Of a stretch of 64,000 nucleotides of DNA, positions 6,241 through 14,503 are shown piece after piece. Made by a program: the position numbers and the translations under genes. Each line of letters opens with the position of its first letter. The first letter of the stretch is position 1. The notes under the pieces are model-generated. The model had not been told where the DNA came from. It ran no database searches and saw only the letters and a list, made by a program, of their open reading frames with translations. Origin of the DNA: CAYXXZ01 sp050175615 (lineage in GTDB: Bacteria > Pseudomonadota > Gammaproteobacteria > Pseudomonadales > Porticoccaceae); contig JBFXIU010000002.1 of assembly GCA_050175615.1 (NCBI GenBank), forward strand, positions 1 to 64,000, in the 5' to 3' direction.

Positions 6241-8315
6241 GCACAGATTTTCTGGTTGAAATTGGCACCGAAGAACTTCCGCCCAAGGCATTGCTGGGGC
6301 TTGCCGAGGCGTTTCGCAATGAAATTGTCAGCGGTCTGCAAAAGGCCGATCTCTCCTTTGGTGAGGTTCGCTTTTATGCCGCCCCCCGGCGCCTTGCCGT
6401 GGTTGTTGCCAGCCTCGACGAAACTACACCCAGCAAGGAAGTGGTTGCCTGGGGGCCGCCTGTCAAGGTTGCTATCGATAGTGAGGGCTTACTAACCAAA
6501 GCCGGTGAAGCTTTTGCCCGCAAGAATGGGGTTGATCCTGCCGTAATCGCCACTATGGTCGAAAACGACGGCACCCAGGATAAACTCTGCCTGCGCGCCA
6601 CCAGCGAAGGTGTTGCCACCAGCACCTTATTGGGCAATCTGGTGAATGCCGCTCTTGCTGCGTTGCCCATTCCCAAACGCATGCGCTGGGGAGCACAACG
6701 GGATGAATTTGTGCGCCCGGTGCACTGGGTGGTTATGCTGTTTGGCGATACCGTTGTCGATGCCGAGGTACTGTCCCTCAAAGCTGGTCGCACCAGCCGC
6801 GGCCACCGTTTTCACAGCAGTGGCGACATTCTCATTCAGACCCCTTCCAGCTACTGCGAAGATCTGCGCCAGGCTTATGTGATTGCCGACTTCAACGAGC
6901 GCCGCAACCTTATCGAAAAAGGGGTTAGGGAAACGGCAAAATCCCAGGGTGGCACAGCGGTGATCGACCCGGCGCTGCTTGACGAAGTGACCGCTCTCAA
7001 CGAGTGGCCTGTACCCCTTGCGGGCAAATTTGAGCAGCGTTTTCTTGAGGTGCCGCCAGAGGCACTGATCTCCTCCATGAAAGAACACCAAAAGTATTTC
7101 CATGTGGTGGATGGCAACGGCGCATTATTGCCGCTCTTTATTACCGTTGCCAATATTGAAAGCCGCGATCCGGCCAAAGTGGTCGCCGGTAATGAAAAAG
7201 TGATTCGCCCCCGCTTGAGTGACGCCGCTTTTTTCTATGAAACCGACCGCAAGCACAGCCTGATCGAACGCCGCGAGCACCTGAAGACTATCGTTTTTCA
7301 GGACAAGCTCGGCACCATTTTTGACAAGACCCAACGTATCTCGGCGCTGGCCGCTTACCTGGCCGAGACTGTTGGCGCCACGCGCGCTGACGCTGTGCGC
7401 GCCGGACAGCTCTGCAAATCGGATCTGGTCAGCGCCATGGTCATGGAATTTGACGACCTTCAAGGGCTGATGGGGCGCTACTACGCCATTAACGATGGTG
7501 AAAATGGCGATGTTGCCGCCGCCATGTTTGAACACTATATGCCCAGATTTGCCGGCGATCAGTTACCGCAAACCGCCACTGGCACTGTGGTTGCCCTGGC
7601 CGACAGGTTGGATACCCTTGTGGGTATTTTCGGTATTGGCCAGCCACCTACGGGTTCCCGCGATCCTTTTGCCCTGCGTCGCGCCAGCCTGGGCATTTTG
7701 CGAATCCTGGTGGAAAAGGCTATTGATCTCAACCTCAGTGATGCCATTAACAAGGCTATCTCGCTGCATTCAGGGCTTACAGTTTCTGATGGCCTGGGTG
7801 AGCAAGTACTCACATACCTGTTTGAGCGCTTTCGCGCCTGGTATGAAGACGAGGGTATTTCCGCAGAGGTGTTTATGGCTGTGCAGGCCAAAAATCTGGA
7901 TAACCCCCTGGACTTCCACCTCCGCGTACAGGCGGTACACAGTTTTAATCAGCTGCCTGAGGCCAGCGCCCTGGCGGCAGCCAACAAGCGCGTTTCCAAC
8001 ATTCTCGCCAAGAACATCGATCAAGTGCCCGCAACCCTGAATGCCACCCTGTTTGAAAAATCCGCAGAGAAGTCTCTGGTGGAGGCGCTCAATGAGGTCA
8101 CCGGCAGGGTCAATCCCCTGCTTGCCCGCCGCAGTTATGGCGATGCCATGAAAGAACTGGCCATACTCAGGAAGCCCGTTGACAGCTTCTTTGATCAGGT
8201 GATGGTAATGGCGGAAGACCCGGCAGTGCGCAGCAATCGTTTGCGACTGCTCACCAATTTGCGGGATCTGTTCCTCAATGTGGCGGATATCTCCCATCTA
8301 GTTCCGGCAAAATGA
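6237..8315 (+). CDS. glyS: Glycyl-tRNA synthetase beta subunit
   Basis: GlyS (692 residues, usual length about 690) supplies tRNA binding and completes the tetrameric synthetase. The start (MSTDFLVEIGTEELPPKAL) is the family signature. SSMKEHQKYFHV, PRLSDAAFFYETDRKHSL and GIGQPPTGSRDPFALRRA are further conserved blocks, the last preceding the C-terminal anticodon-binding-like region. The ATG overlaps the glyQ stop by 4 nt and the stop overlaps the gmhB start by 4 nt, so glyQ-glyS-gmhB form a tight operon. Confidence 0.96.
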   Translation: MSTDFLVEIGTEELPPKALLGLAEAFRNEIVSGLQKADLSFGEVRFYAAPRRLAVVVASLDETTPSKEVVAWGPPVKVAIDSEGLLTKAGEAFARKNGVDPAVIATMVENDGTQDKLCLRATSEGVATSTLLGNLVNAALAALPIPKRMRWGAQRDEFVRPVHWVVMLFGDTVVDAEVLSLKAGRTSRGHRFHSSGDILIQTPSSYCEDLRQAYVIADFNERRNLIEKGVRETAKSQGGTAVIDPALLDEVTALNEWPVPLAGKFEQRFLEVPPEALISSMKEHQKYFHVVDGNGALLPLFITVANIESRDPAKVVAGNEKVIRPRLSDAAFFYETDRKHSLIERREHLKTIVFQDKLGTIFDKTQRISALAAYLAETVGATRADAVRAGQLCKSDLVSAMVMEFDDLQGLMGRYYAINDGENGDVAAAMFEHYMPRFAGDQLPQTATGTVVALADRLDTLVGIFGIGQPPTGSRDPFALRRASLGILRILVEKAIDLNLSDAINKAISLHSGLTVSDGLGEQVLTYLFERFRAWYEDEGISAEVFMAVQAKNLDNPLDFHLRVQAVHSFNQLPEASALAAANKRVSNILAKNIDQVPATLNATLFEKSAEKSLVEALNEVTGRVNPLLARRSYGDAMKELAILRKPVDSFFDQVMVMAEDPAVRSNRLRLLTNLRDLFLNVADISHLVPAK

Positions 8316-8869
8316 AACTGGTGATTCTCGACAGGGATGGCGTTATCAATGAAGACTCCGATGACTACATCAAGTCTGCTGATGAATGGATTCCCTTGCC
8401 CGGTAGTATCGCCGCCATAGCCCGCCTGACCCAGGCGGGCTATGGCGTGGTTATAGCCACCAATCAGTCCGGGATTGGTCGCGGCTATTTCCAGCCACAG
8501 GATCTACAGGTTATGCATCGCAAGCTTGTCGAATTGGTTGAGAAACAGGGTGGCTCCATAGCCGGCATTTACTTTTGCCCCCACAGGCCCGAAGACTGCT
8601 GTGATTGTCGCAAACCCGCGCCCGGGCTTATGGACGCTATTATCGCCGACTTTAACCTTAACGATCTCGACGGTATTGCCGTTGTTGGCGACAGCCTTCG
8701 GGATCTCGAAGCCGGCCTTGCCCGCAAGGGTACTCCTATTCTGGTGCGCACAGGCAAAGGCATGGCAACCGAAGCGCAACTTCGCCACCAACCCTCATCT
8801 CCACTGGCTTCTACCCTGGTGTTTGATAATCTCTCAGCTGTAGCCAATTATTTGACCGAGCACTTGTAG
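8312..8869 (+). CDS. gmhB: D-glycero-beta-D-manno-heptose 1,7-bisphosphate 7-phosphatase
   Basis: This 185-residue HAD phosphatase removes the C7 phosphate of heptose bisphosphate in the pathway to ADP-heptose for lipopolysaccharide inner core. Motif I is LDRDGVIN with D7 and D9, motif II is ATNQSG (49-54), and the zinc loop of this subfamily is seen as C89-x-H91 and C97-D-C99 followed by RKPAPG; motif III/IV includes VVGDSLRDLEAG. The zinc loop separates it from histidinol phosphatase relatives. It starts inside the glyS stop and is followed 6 nt later by plsC. Confidence 0.93.
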   Translation: MKLVILDRDGVINEDSDDYIKSADEWIPLPGSIAAIARLTQAGYGVVIATNQSGIGRGYFQPQDLQVMHRKLVELVEKQGGSIAGIYFCPHRPEDCCDCRKPAPGLMDAIIADFNLNDLDGIAVVGDSLRDLEAGLARKGTPILVRTGKGMATEAQLRHQPSSPLASTLVFDNLSAVANYLTEHL

Positions 8870-8875
8870 CAGACT

Positions 8876-9592
8876 ATGAAAATCCTTCTTGTTGCCCGCA
8901 CACTGCTGTTTTATATAGGTTATGTTGTCATCATTACCTTGTTCAGCGTTCTCACCTGCACCATAGGTCTGCTGCTTTCCCTCAAGCTTCGCCAAAGTCT
9001 GGCAACCTGCGGCAATCTGCTTGCCGATTACTGGCTGCGAATTAGCTGTGGCATCAGAGTCAGGGTCATCGGCAAGGGCAATATTCCACCAGCCCCCTAT
9101 GTGGTACTCAGTAACCACCAGTCCCCCTGGGAAACCTACTATCTGCAGCGGCATTTGCGCCCGGTGAGCACCATTCTTAAAAAAGAACTGCTGAACATCC
9201 CCTTTTTCGGTTGGGCGCTGGCGGCGGTAAAACCCATTGCCATCGATCGTGGAAATCCGCGCAAGTCCATAAAAGAGGTTATGGATCAGGGTCAAGCCCG
9301 GCTGGCGGCTGGTATGAACGTTATTGTTTACCCAGAGGGCACAAGAATGGCTTACGGCCAGTACGGCGACTATGCTCGAAGTGGTACCGCGCTGGCCATA
9401 GCGGCGGGGGTTCCTATTCTCCCCGTAGCCCACAATGGCGGCAGGCACTGGCCGGCGAAAAAATTTCTCAAGTATCCTGGGGAAATTACCATTATTTTCG
9501 GAGAGCCCATTGAAACCAGCGGAGGCAACAGCAAGACCCTCACCCAGCAAGCTCAGGACTGGATTACAGCAAAGCAAAAAGACATTTTATAA
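8876..9592 (+). CDS. plsC: 1-acyl-sn-glycerol-3-phosphate acyltransferase
   Basis: PlsC makes phosphatidic acid from lysophosphatidic acid at the inner membrane. The 238-residue protein has an N-terminal membrane segment (TLLFYIGYVVIITLFSV) and acyltransferase motifs SNHQSPWE, with H81 and a Glu rather than Asp at the X4 position (E86), and YPEGTR at 152-157. An HX4E form is known in paralogs beside gyrB in Pseudomonas-type genomes, so this is not a defect. It may be a secondary paralog rather than the main PlsC. It closes the glyQ-glyS-gmhB-plsC run and is followed by a strong terminator. Confidence 0.88.
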   Translation: MKILLVARTLLFYIGYVVIITLFSVLTCTIGLLLSLKLRQSLATCGNLLADYWLRISCGIRVRVIGKGNIPPAPYVVLSNHQSPWETYYLQRHLRPVSTILKKELLNIPFFGWALAAVKPIAIDRGNPRKSIKEVMDQGQARLAAGMNVIVYPEGTRMAYGQYGDYARSGTALAIAAGVPILPVAHNGGRHWPAKKFLKYPGEITIIFGEPIETSGGNSKTLTQQAQDWITAKQKDIL

Positions 9593-9616
9593 TTAATAAC
9601 CATATGATTTATAAAG

Positions 9617-9650
9617 AAAAATTGCCATTATTCCAATAATGGCAATTTTT
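9617..9650. terminator. Bidirectional intrinsic terminator between plsC and gyrB
   Basis: A perfect 16-bp inverted repeat (AAAAATTGCCATTATT at 9617-9632 and AATAATGGCAATTTTT at 9635-9650) with a two-base centre gives a T-run on both strands. It sits between the convergent plsC (ends 9592) and gyrB (ends 9669) and can end both transcripts. Confidence 0.93.
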
Positions 9651-9668
9651 TCGACACCTTAAAATTTA

Positions 9669-12101
9669 CTATACATCCAGATTGGCAACCGCCAAAGCAT
9701 TGGTTTCAATAAACTCACGACGAGGCTCGACATTGTCGCCCATCAGTGTGTTGAACATGAGGTCGGCGGCAATAGCATCGTCTACCGTCACTCGAAGAAG
9801 TCTTCGCGTTTCAGGGTTCATGGTGGTGTCCCAAAGCTGCTCCGGATTCATTTCCCCCAGTCCTTTATAACGCTGAACGTTGTAGCCACGGCGGGATTCT
9901 GCCATCAACCACTCCAGAGCCTCCTTGAATGAAGATACTGGCTGAGATTTTTCGCCGCGGCGTACGTAGGCCCCCGGTTCAAGTAGATCCTTGATTTGAT
10001 TGCCCAACTCGACCACAGACCGATACTCCCCGGACGAAAAATAATCCAGAGTAAAGGGGTAATTATTGGTAATCCCATGAGCCAGTATATTCAGCTGTGG
10101 CAAAAAGAGATGGCGCTCCTTATCTTCAACCACGGAGATACTGTATTTGTGACTTCCTGAACGTTCATCCAAGCCCATGGCCGACTCCAGCCCCTGACAC
10201 CAGGCGGCAACCCTATCCCTGTCGGCAAGTTCGTCGACCTTTAAAACCGGATGGTAAATCATGGCTTCCATAGCCACTGCCGGGTAAACCCTGGACATAC
10301 GCTCTATCATCGCCATCACTTTGCGATAGTTTTTGACAATGGTTTCCAGAGCGTTGCCACTGATCCCAGGAGCATCAGCATTGACATGGAGGCTGGTGTC
10401 TTCAAGGGCATTCTGGGTCAAAAAATCCGTGAGGGCTGCGTCATCTTTGAGATATTGTTCCTGCTTGCCCTTGCTGATCTTATAAAGTGGCGGCTGGGCA
10501 ATATAGATATAGCCCCGCTCGATGAGTTCGCGCATTTGTCGAAAAAAGAAGGTAAGCAACAGAGTGCGAATATGGGAACCGTCAACATCCGCATCCGTCA
10601 TGATTACAATGGTGTGATAGCGCAATTTACCGGGGTTGAATTCCTCTGCGCCAATGCCGCAGCCCAAAGCGGTAATGAGCGTGCCCACTTCAACACTGGA
10701 TAGCATTTTATCGAATCTGGCACGCTCCACGTTGAGAATCTTGCCTTTCAGTGGCAGGATGGCTTGGGTTTTTCTGGCTCTACCCTGTTTGGCAGAACCA
10801 CCGGCAGAATCACCCTCCACCAGAAACAGTTCAGACAGCGCCGGGTCTTTTTCCTGGCAATCCGCCAACTTACCGGGCAGACCGGCAATATCCAGGGCGC
10901 CTTTGCGACGGGTCATATCCCGAGCTTTTCTCGCTGCTTCCCTGGCTCGAGCGGCTTCAATCATTTTGGTAACGATCGCCTTGGCATACGGGGGATTTTC
11001 GAGAAGGTAATCGCTGAATTTAGCCGCCAGTTCCTGCTCAACAGCGGTCTTAACCTCGGAACTGACCAATTTTTCCTTTGTTTGTGAGGAAAATTTTGGA
11101 TCTGGAACCTTGACGGAAATAACTGCTGTGAGGCCTTCACGGGCATCATCGCCGGTGGTGCTGACTTTTTCTTTTTTGCCAAACCCTTCGCTCTCAATAT
11201 AGTTATTGAGGGTTCTGGTCATGGCCGCACGGAACCCAGCAAGGTGAGTCCCCCCATCCCGCTGGGGAATATTGTTGGTATAACAGAGAATATTTTCCTG
11301 AAAACCATCATTCCATTGCAAAGCCACTTCTACGCCTATGCCGTCTTCCCGCTCACTGGAGAAGTGCATAATCTCATTGATAGCCCCTTTATTGGTATTG
11401 AGTAGCCCAACAAATTCCTTTAGCCCGCCTTCGTACTGGTAGACTTCTTCTTTGCCGCTGCGTTCATCCTTGAGAACAATGCGAACACCTGAATTCAGGA
11501 AGGATAATTCGCGGAGTCTTTTCGCCAAAATCTCGAAGTGGAAATGAATATTACTGAAGGTTTCCACCGATGGGTAAAAATGAACCGCCGTTCCAGTCTC
11601 GCTGGTGTCGCCGACCACCGCCAGTGGCGCCTGAGGTACGCCGTGACGATAGATTTGTTCATGCACTTTGCCATTCTTGCGAATAGTCAGCACCAAATTT
11701 TCAGAGAGGGCATTAACCACCGAGACGCCAACGCCGTGCAAGCCACCAGACACTTTGTAGGAAGAATCTTCTCCGCCAAACTTACCGCCGGCATGGAGAA
11801 CCGTCATAATAACTTCGGCGGCAGAAACACCCTCCTCGTGCATATCAACAGGAATGCCACGGCCATTATCCGCAACGGATACAGATTCATCGGGGTGGAT
11901 AACCACTTTGATCTCTGAACAATGGCCTGCCAAGGCTTCATCGATGGAGTTATCCACCAACTCGAACACCATATGATGGAGTCCAGTGCCATCGTCTGTG
12001 TCGCCGATGTACATTCCCGGCCGTTTGCGAACCGCATCGAGACCTTTTAACACTTTGATACTGGAGGAATCGTACTGGTTATTGCCTGTTTCTGTACTCA
12101 T
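9669..12101 (-). CDS. gyrB: DNA gyrase subunit B
   Basis: The 810-residue ATPase subunit of gyrase drives negative supercoiling. In order it shows the GHKL ATPase domain (VDNSIDEALAGHCSEI, DNGRGIPVDMHEEG, SGGLHGVGVSVVNALSE), the transducer domain, and the TOPRIM metal site (LFLVEGDSAGGSAKQGR, then IIMTDADVDGSHIRTLLL), ending in the gyrase-specific C-terminal part with YKGLGEMNPEQLWDTTM. Length matches gammaproteobacterial GyrB (about 804-815), including the GyrB-specific insert. It begins 18 nt after recF and is probably cotranscribed with it. Confidence 0.98.
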   Translation of the reverse strand: MSTETGNNQYDSSSIKVLKGLDAVRKRPGMYIGDTDDGTGLHHMVFELVDNSIDEALAGHCSEIKVVIHPDESVSVADNGRGIPVDMHEEGVSAAEVIMTVLHAGGKFGGEDSSYKVSGGLHGVGVSVVNALSENLVLTIRKNGKVHEQIYRHGVPQAPLAVVGDTSETGTAVHFYPSVETFSNIHFHFEILAKRLRELSFLNSGVRIVLKDERSGKEEVYQYEGGLKEFVGLLNTNKGAINEIMHFSSEREDGIGVEVALQWNDGFQENILCYTNNIPQRDGGTHLAGFRAAMTRTLNNYIESEGFGKKEKVSTTGDDAREGLTAVISVKVPDPKFSSQTKEKLVSSEVKTAVEQELAAKFSDYLLENPPYAKAIVTKMIEAARAREAARKARDMTRRKGALDIAGLPGKLADCQEKDPALSELFLVEGDSAGGSAKQGRARKTQAILPLKGKILNVERARFDKMLSSVEVGTLITALGCGIGAEEFNPGKLRYHTIVIMTDADVDGSHIRTLLLTFFFRQMRELIERGYIYIAQPPLYKISKGKQEQYLKDDAALTDFLTQNALEDTSLHVNADAPGISGNALETIVKNYRKVMAMIERMSRVYPAVAMEAMIYHPVLKVDELADRDRVAAWCQGLESAMGLDERSGSHKYSISVVEDKERHLFLPQLNILAHGITNNYPFTLDYFSSGEYRSVVELGNQIKDLLEPGAYVRRGEKSQPVSSFKEALEWLMAESRRGYNVQRYKGLGEMNPEQLWDTTMNPETRRLLRVTVDDAIAADLMFNTLMGDNVEPRREFIETNALAVANLDV

Positions 12102-12119
12102 TTAGCTCTATCCTGTCTA

Positions 12120-13238
12120 TTAACACGCTTCTCGGAATATCTGCCCATGTTCCACGTGGAACACTGCCGGATTTTCATGGCACTCCTCGGCATCTTTCCA
12201 CAACCCTATTAAGTCGGCTTTTTCCACTCCGGTAACAAACACTTGTACGCCCATATTCTCCAAAACCCTGCTGACCACAAGGCGATGGGGGCGATCCAGT
12301 TCTGAGGGCAAGTCATCGAGAAGAAAAATGCACTGCTTCCCTGTCAATTCTGTAAACAAAATTCCCTGCGCCAACTTCAAAGCCGAAACCAGCATTTTTG
12401 CCTGCCCTCGAGAAAGGACGTCCGCAGCCATGCCTTTTCCACAGAGAATTTTTAAATCCGCTCGGTGGGATCCGATTTGGGTAAAACCCATTTTCTGATC
12501 TCTCAACACTGTTGCTTGAAGTTGCTCAAACAGCGGCTGTGAACAATCCCAACCTGGAGCAAAATCAAAACGGTAGCCCCCCGCCTCCTGTTTGAGAGTT
12601 TTAAGGGTTTCATTCACCACTGGCAAAAGTTGCTGGATGTAGTTCTCCCTAACAGAAGAAATTTTCTCTGAAAGGGAAGCAAATTCACGATCCCAAACCG
12701 AAAGTTGCAAAGCGTCTATTTTAGCATGACGGAGCAACGAATTCCGATGTTTAAGGCAGCGCTGGAAGCGTCCCCATAACTCCCTGTAATTGTGTTCCAC
12801 GTGGAACACACCCCAGTCTACAAAGCTCCGCCTGCCTGAAGGAGGCCCTTCCAAAAGATTAAAACTGTCGGCATTGATCAGCTGAAGCGGCAAGACTTCG
12901 GCAAGACGGGAGGCTGTGGCCACTTGCTCTCCCGCAACTTTAAACACAAATTTTCCATTCTCCGTGCGATTGACGCCAACAGGCACGGCCGGTTTTGCGG
13001 CACCAGCACCCATATTGACAAGCCCGAAACAAGTACATTCTTTGAGGTTATGCGTAATAAGATTTTTAAGGTTACGGGTACGGAAAGACCGCCCTCTGGA
13101 CAACAAGTGTACAGCTTCAAGAATGCTGGTTTTGCCACTGCCATTGCGGCCATAGAAAATATTTATCCTTGGCGAAAGTCTGCACTCTACCTGGTGGATA
13201 TTTCTAATACCGTGAATCGCCAGCTTTTCTAAATACAT
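12120..13238 (-). CDS. recF: DNA replication and repair protein RecF
   Basis: RecF (372 residues) is an SMC-like ATPase that with RecOR loads RecA at gaps. Walker A is GRNGSGKTS (30-38), the signature is LSRGQAKMLVSAL, and Walker B is CIFLLDDLPSELD. It lies between dnaN and gyrB as usual. Two features stand out: the peptide FHVEH occurs twice, once in the middle (WGVFHVEHNYREL) and once near the C-terminus (PAVFHVEHGQIF), each encoded by a perfect parS site. A terminator hairpin precedes the gene, so recF-gyrB need either read-through from dnaN or a promoter inside that gap or dnaN. Confidence 0.96.
   Translation of the reverse strand: MYLEKLAIHGIRNIHQVECRLSPRINIFYGRNGSGKTSILEAVHLLSRGRSFRTRNLKNLITHNLKECTCFGLVNMGAGAAKPAVPVGVNRTENGKFVFKVAGEQVATASRLAEVLPLQLINADSFNLLEGPPSGRRSFVDWGVFHVEHNYRELWGRFQRCLKHRNSLLRHAKIDALQLSVWDREFASLSEKISSVRENYIQQLLPVVNETLKTLKQEAGGYRFDFAPGWDCSQPLFEQLQATVLRDQKMGFTQIGSHRADLKILCGKGMAADVLSRGQAKMLVSALKLAQGILFTELTGKQCIFLLDDLPSELDRPHRLVVSRVLENMGVQVFVTGVEKADLIGLWKDAEECHENPAVFHVEHGQIFREAC
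12148..12163. promoter_or_regulatory. parS: parS centromere-like site 1 (ParB binding), inside recF
   Basis: TGTTCCACGTGGAACA is a perfect 16-bp palindrome identical to the parS consensus of chromosomal ParB proteins. It lies near the 3' end of recF, about 12 kb from parAB in this window. ParB bound here would be clamped and spread to organise the origin region for segregation by ParA. Confidence 0.93.
12793..12808. promoter_or_regulatory. parS: parS centromere-like site 2 (ParB binding), inside recF
   Basis: A second perfect TGTTCCACGTGGAACA, here extended by one more pair to an 18-bp palindrome (GTG...CAC), lies in the middle of recF, 645 bp from the first. Both sites are read in the same codon phase and give the peptide FHVEH. 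I found no other full copy in the window. Confidence 0.93.
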
Positions 13239-13272
13239 GCAAGATAACCGGAGCTTGGAATTTTGGGCATAA

Positions 13273-13307
13273 AAAAAGGGCTTTGCTTAGCGTCAAAAGC
13301 CCTTTTT
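13273..13307 (-). terminator. Intrinsic terminator between dnaN and recF
   Basis: A 12-bp stem (AAAAAGGGCTTT at 13273-13284 with AAAGCCCTTTTT at 13296-13307) and an 11-nt loop lie in the 89-bp gap between dnaN and recF. Read leftward, in the direction of both genes, the stem is followed by a run of seven T. It should end or reduce transcription coming from dnaA-dnaN before recF-gyrB. Confidence 0.85.
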
Positions 13308-13327
13308 GCCATGGTGGGTGTATTTGA

Positions 13328-14446
13328 TTAAAGCCTCATGGGCATGATCACATAAACCGATTCCTCAGAACCGCTGCTTTCAGCGTTTTCCAGTAATGCA
13401 CTGCTGTTGGAGTCAATAAAATTCATCTTTACATTTTCCCCCTTAAGCACATTGAGCACATCGATCAAGTAGTTAACATTAAAGCCTATTTCCAGGCTAC
13501 CATCACCCACATAATCTATACCGAGCTCCTCTTCCGCCTCTTCCTGCTCGGGGTTATTTGCGGTAATTTTGAGCACATCATCCTGAATTAACAGGCGAAC
13601 ACCGCGATATTTTTCATTGGATAGAATCGCTGCTCTGGTGAAGCCCTGCCGTAAGTCTTCACGGCCACCAGTTACGATTTTGGTGCCTTCCTTGGGAAGT
13701 ACACGCTCGTAATCAGGGTAGGCGCCATCCACCAATTTTGAAGTGAATAAAAAGTCATTGCTTTTAATGCGTACATGGTTGCTACCAATAATGACAACCA
13801 CATCATCGTCTCCAAGTATTCGCGACAACTCCATAACACCTTTGCGGGGAATAATGGCCTGAATTTTGTCCGGCACAGAGAATGGCATGGCTTTGGTGGA
13901 CATCGCAAGACGATGGCCATCAGTCGCCACCGCCCTCAACAAACCGTTGCTGGCTTCCCATAGCATACCGTTAAGGTAGTAGCGCACATCCTGATGAGCC
14001 ATGGCAAAGGCCGTATTGTCGATTAGCCGCTTGAGGTCTTCGCCGGGAATCTCAAACTCAACACCACCGGCAGTCTCTTCCACGTTGGGAAATTCGGATG
14101 CTGGCAATGTTGACAATGTGAAACGACTGCGGCCACTGGTAATTGTCATGCGGCCACTATCATCTTCAGAAAACCTGATTTCCGATTTATCGGGAAGAGA
14201 CTTACAGATGTCCATAAGTTTTCTGGCGGGCACAGTGATTTCACCAGCGTCAAAATCACTGCCTTCAGCAAGGCTAACTTTACCGACAATTTCTACTTCA
14301 AGGTCGGTTCCGGTTAAAGAAAGAATATTATTATCCAATAAAATCAATACGTTAGATAAAACAGGCAGGGTCTGCCTTCTCTCGACAACGCTGACGACCA
14401 GCTGCAGAGGTTTGAGAAATTGTTCCCGGGAAATCGCGAATTTCAT
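13328..14446 (-). CDS. dnaN: DNA polymerase III beta subunit (sliding clamp)
   Basis: DnaN (372 residues) forms the ring that tethers polymerase III to DNA. The start MKFAISREQFLKPLQLV and the end (YVIMPMRL) match the family; the usual length is 366-372. An in-frame ATG five codons upstream would add MDEWN, but homologs start at MKF, so 14446 is chosen. It follows dnaA by 57 nt on the same strand and should share its transcript. A strong terminator lies 20 nt after its stop. Confidence 0.97.
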   Translation of the reverse strand: MKFAISREQFLKPLQLVVSVVERRQTLPVLSNVLILLDNNILSLTGTDLEVEIVGKVSLAEGSDFDAGEITVPARKLMDICKSLPDKSEIRFSEDDSGRMTITSGRSRFTLSTLPASEFPNVEETAGGVEFEIPGEDLKRLIDNTAFAMAHQDVRYYLNGMLWEASNGLLRAVATDGHRLAMSTKAMPFSVPDKIQAIIPRKGVMELSRILGDDDVVVIIGSNHVRIKSNDFLFTSKLVDGAYPDYERVLPKEGTKIVTGGREDLRQGFTRAAILSNEKYRGVRLLIQDDVLKITANNPEQEEAEEELGIDYVGDGSLEIGFNVNYLIDVLNVLKGENVKMNFIDSNSSALLENAESSGSEESVYVIMPMRL

Positions 14447-14503
14447 ATTCCATTCATCCAATCATTCTGTATTGTTGCATGCACCTGTCAGCGTGAATAG
14501 CTG

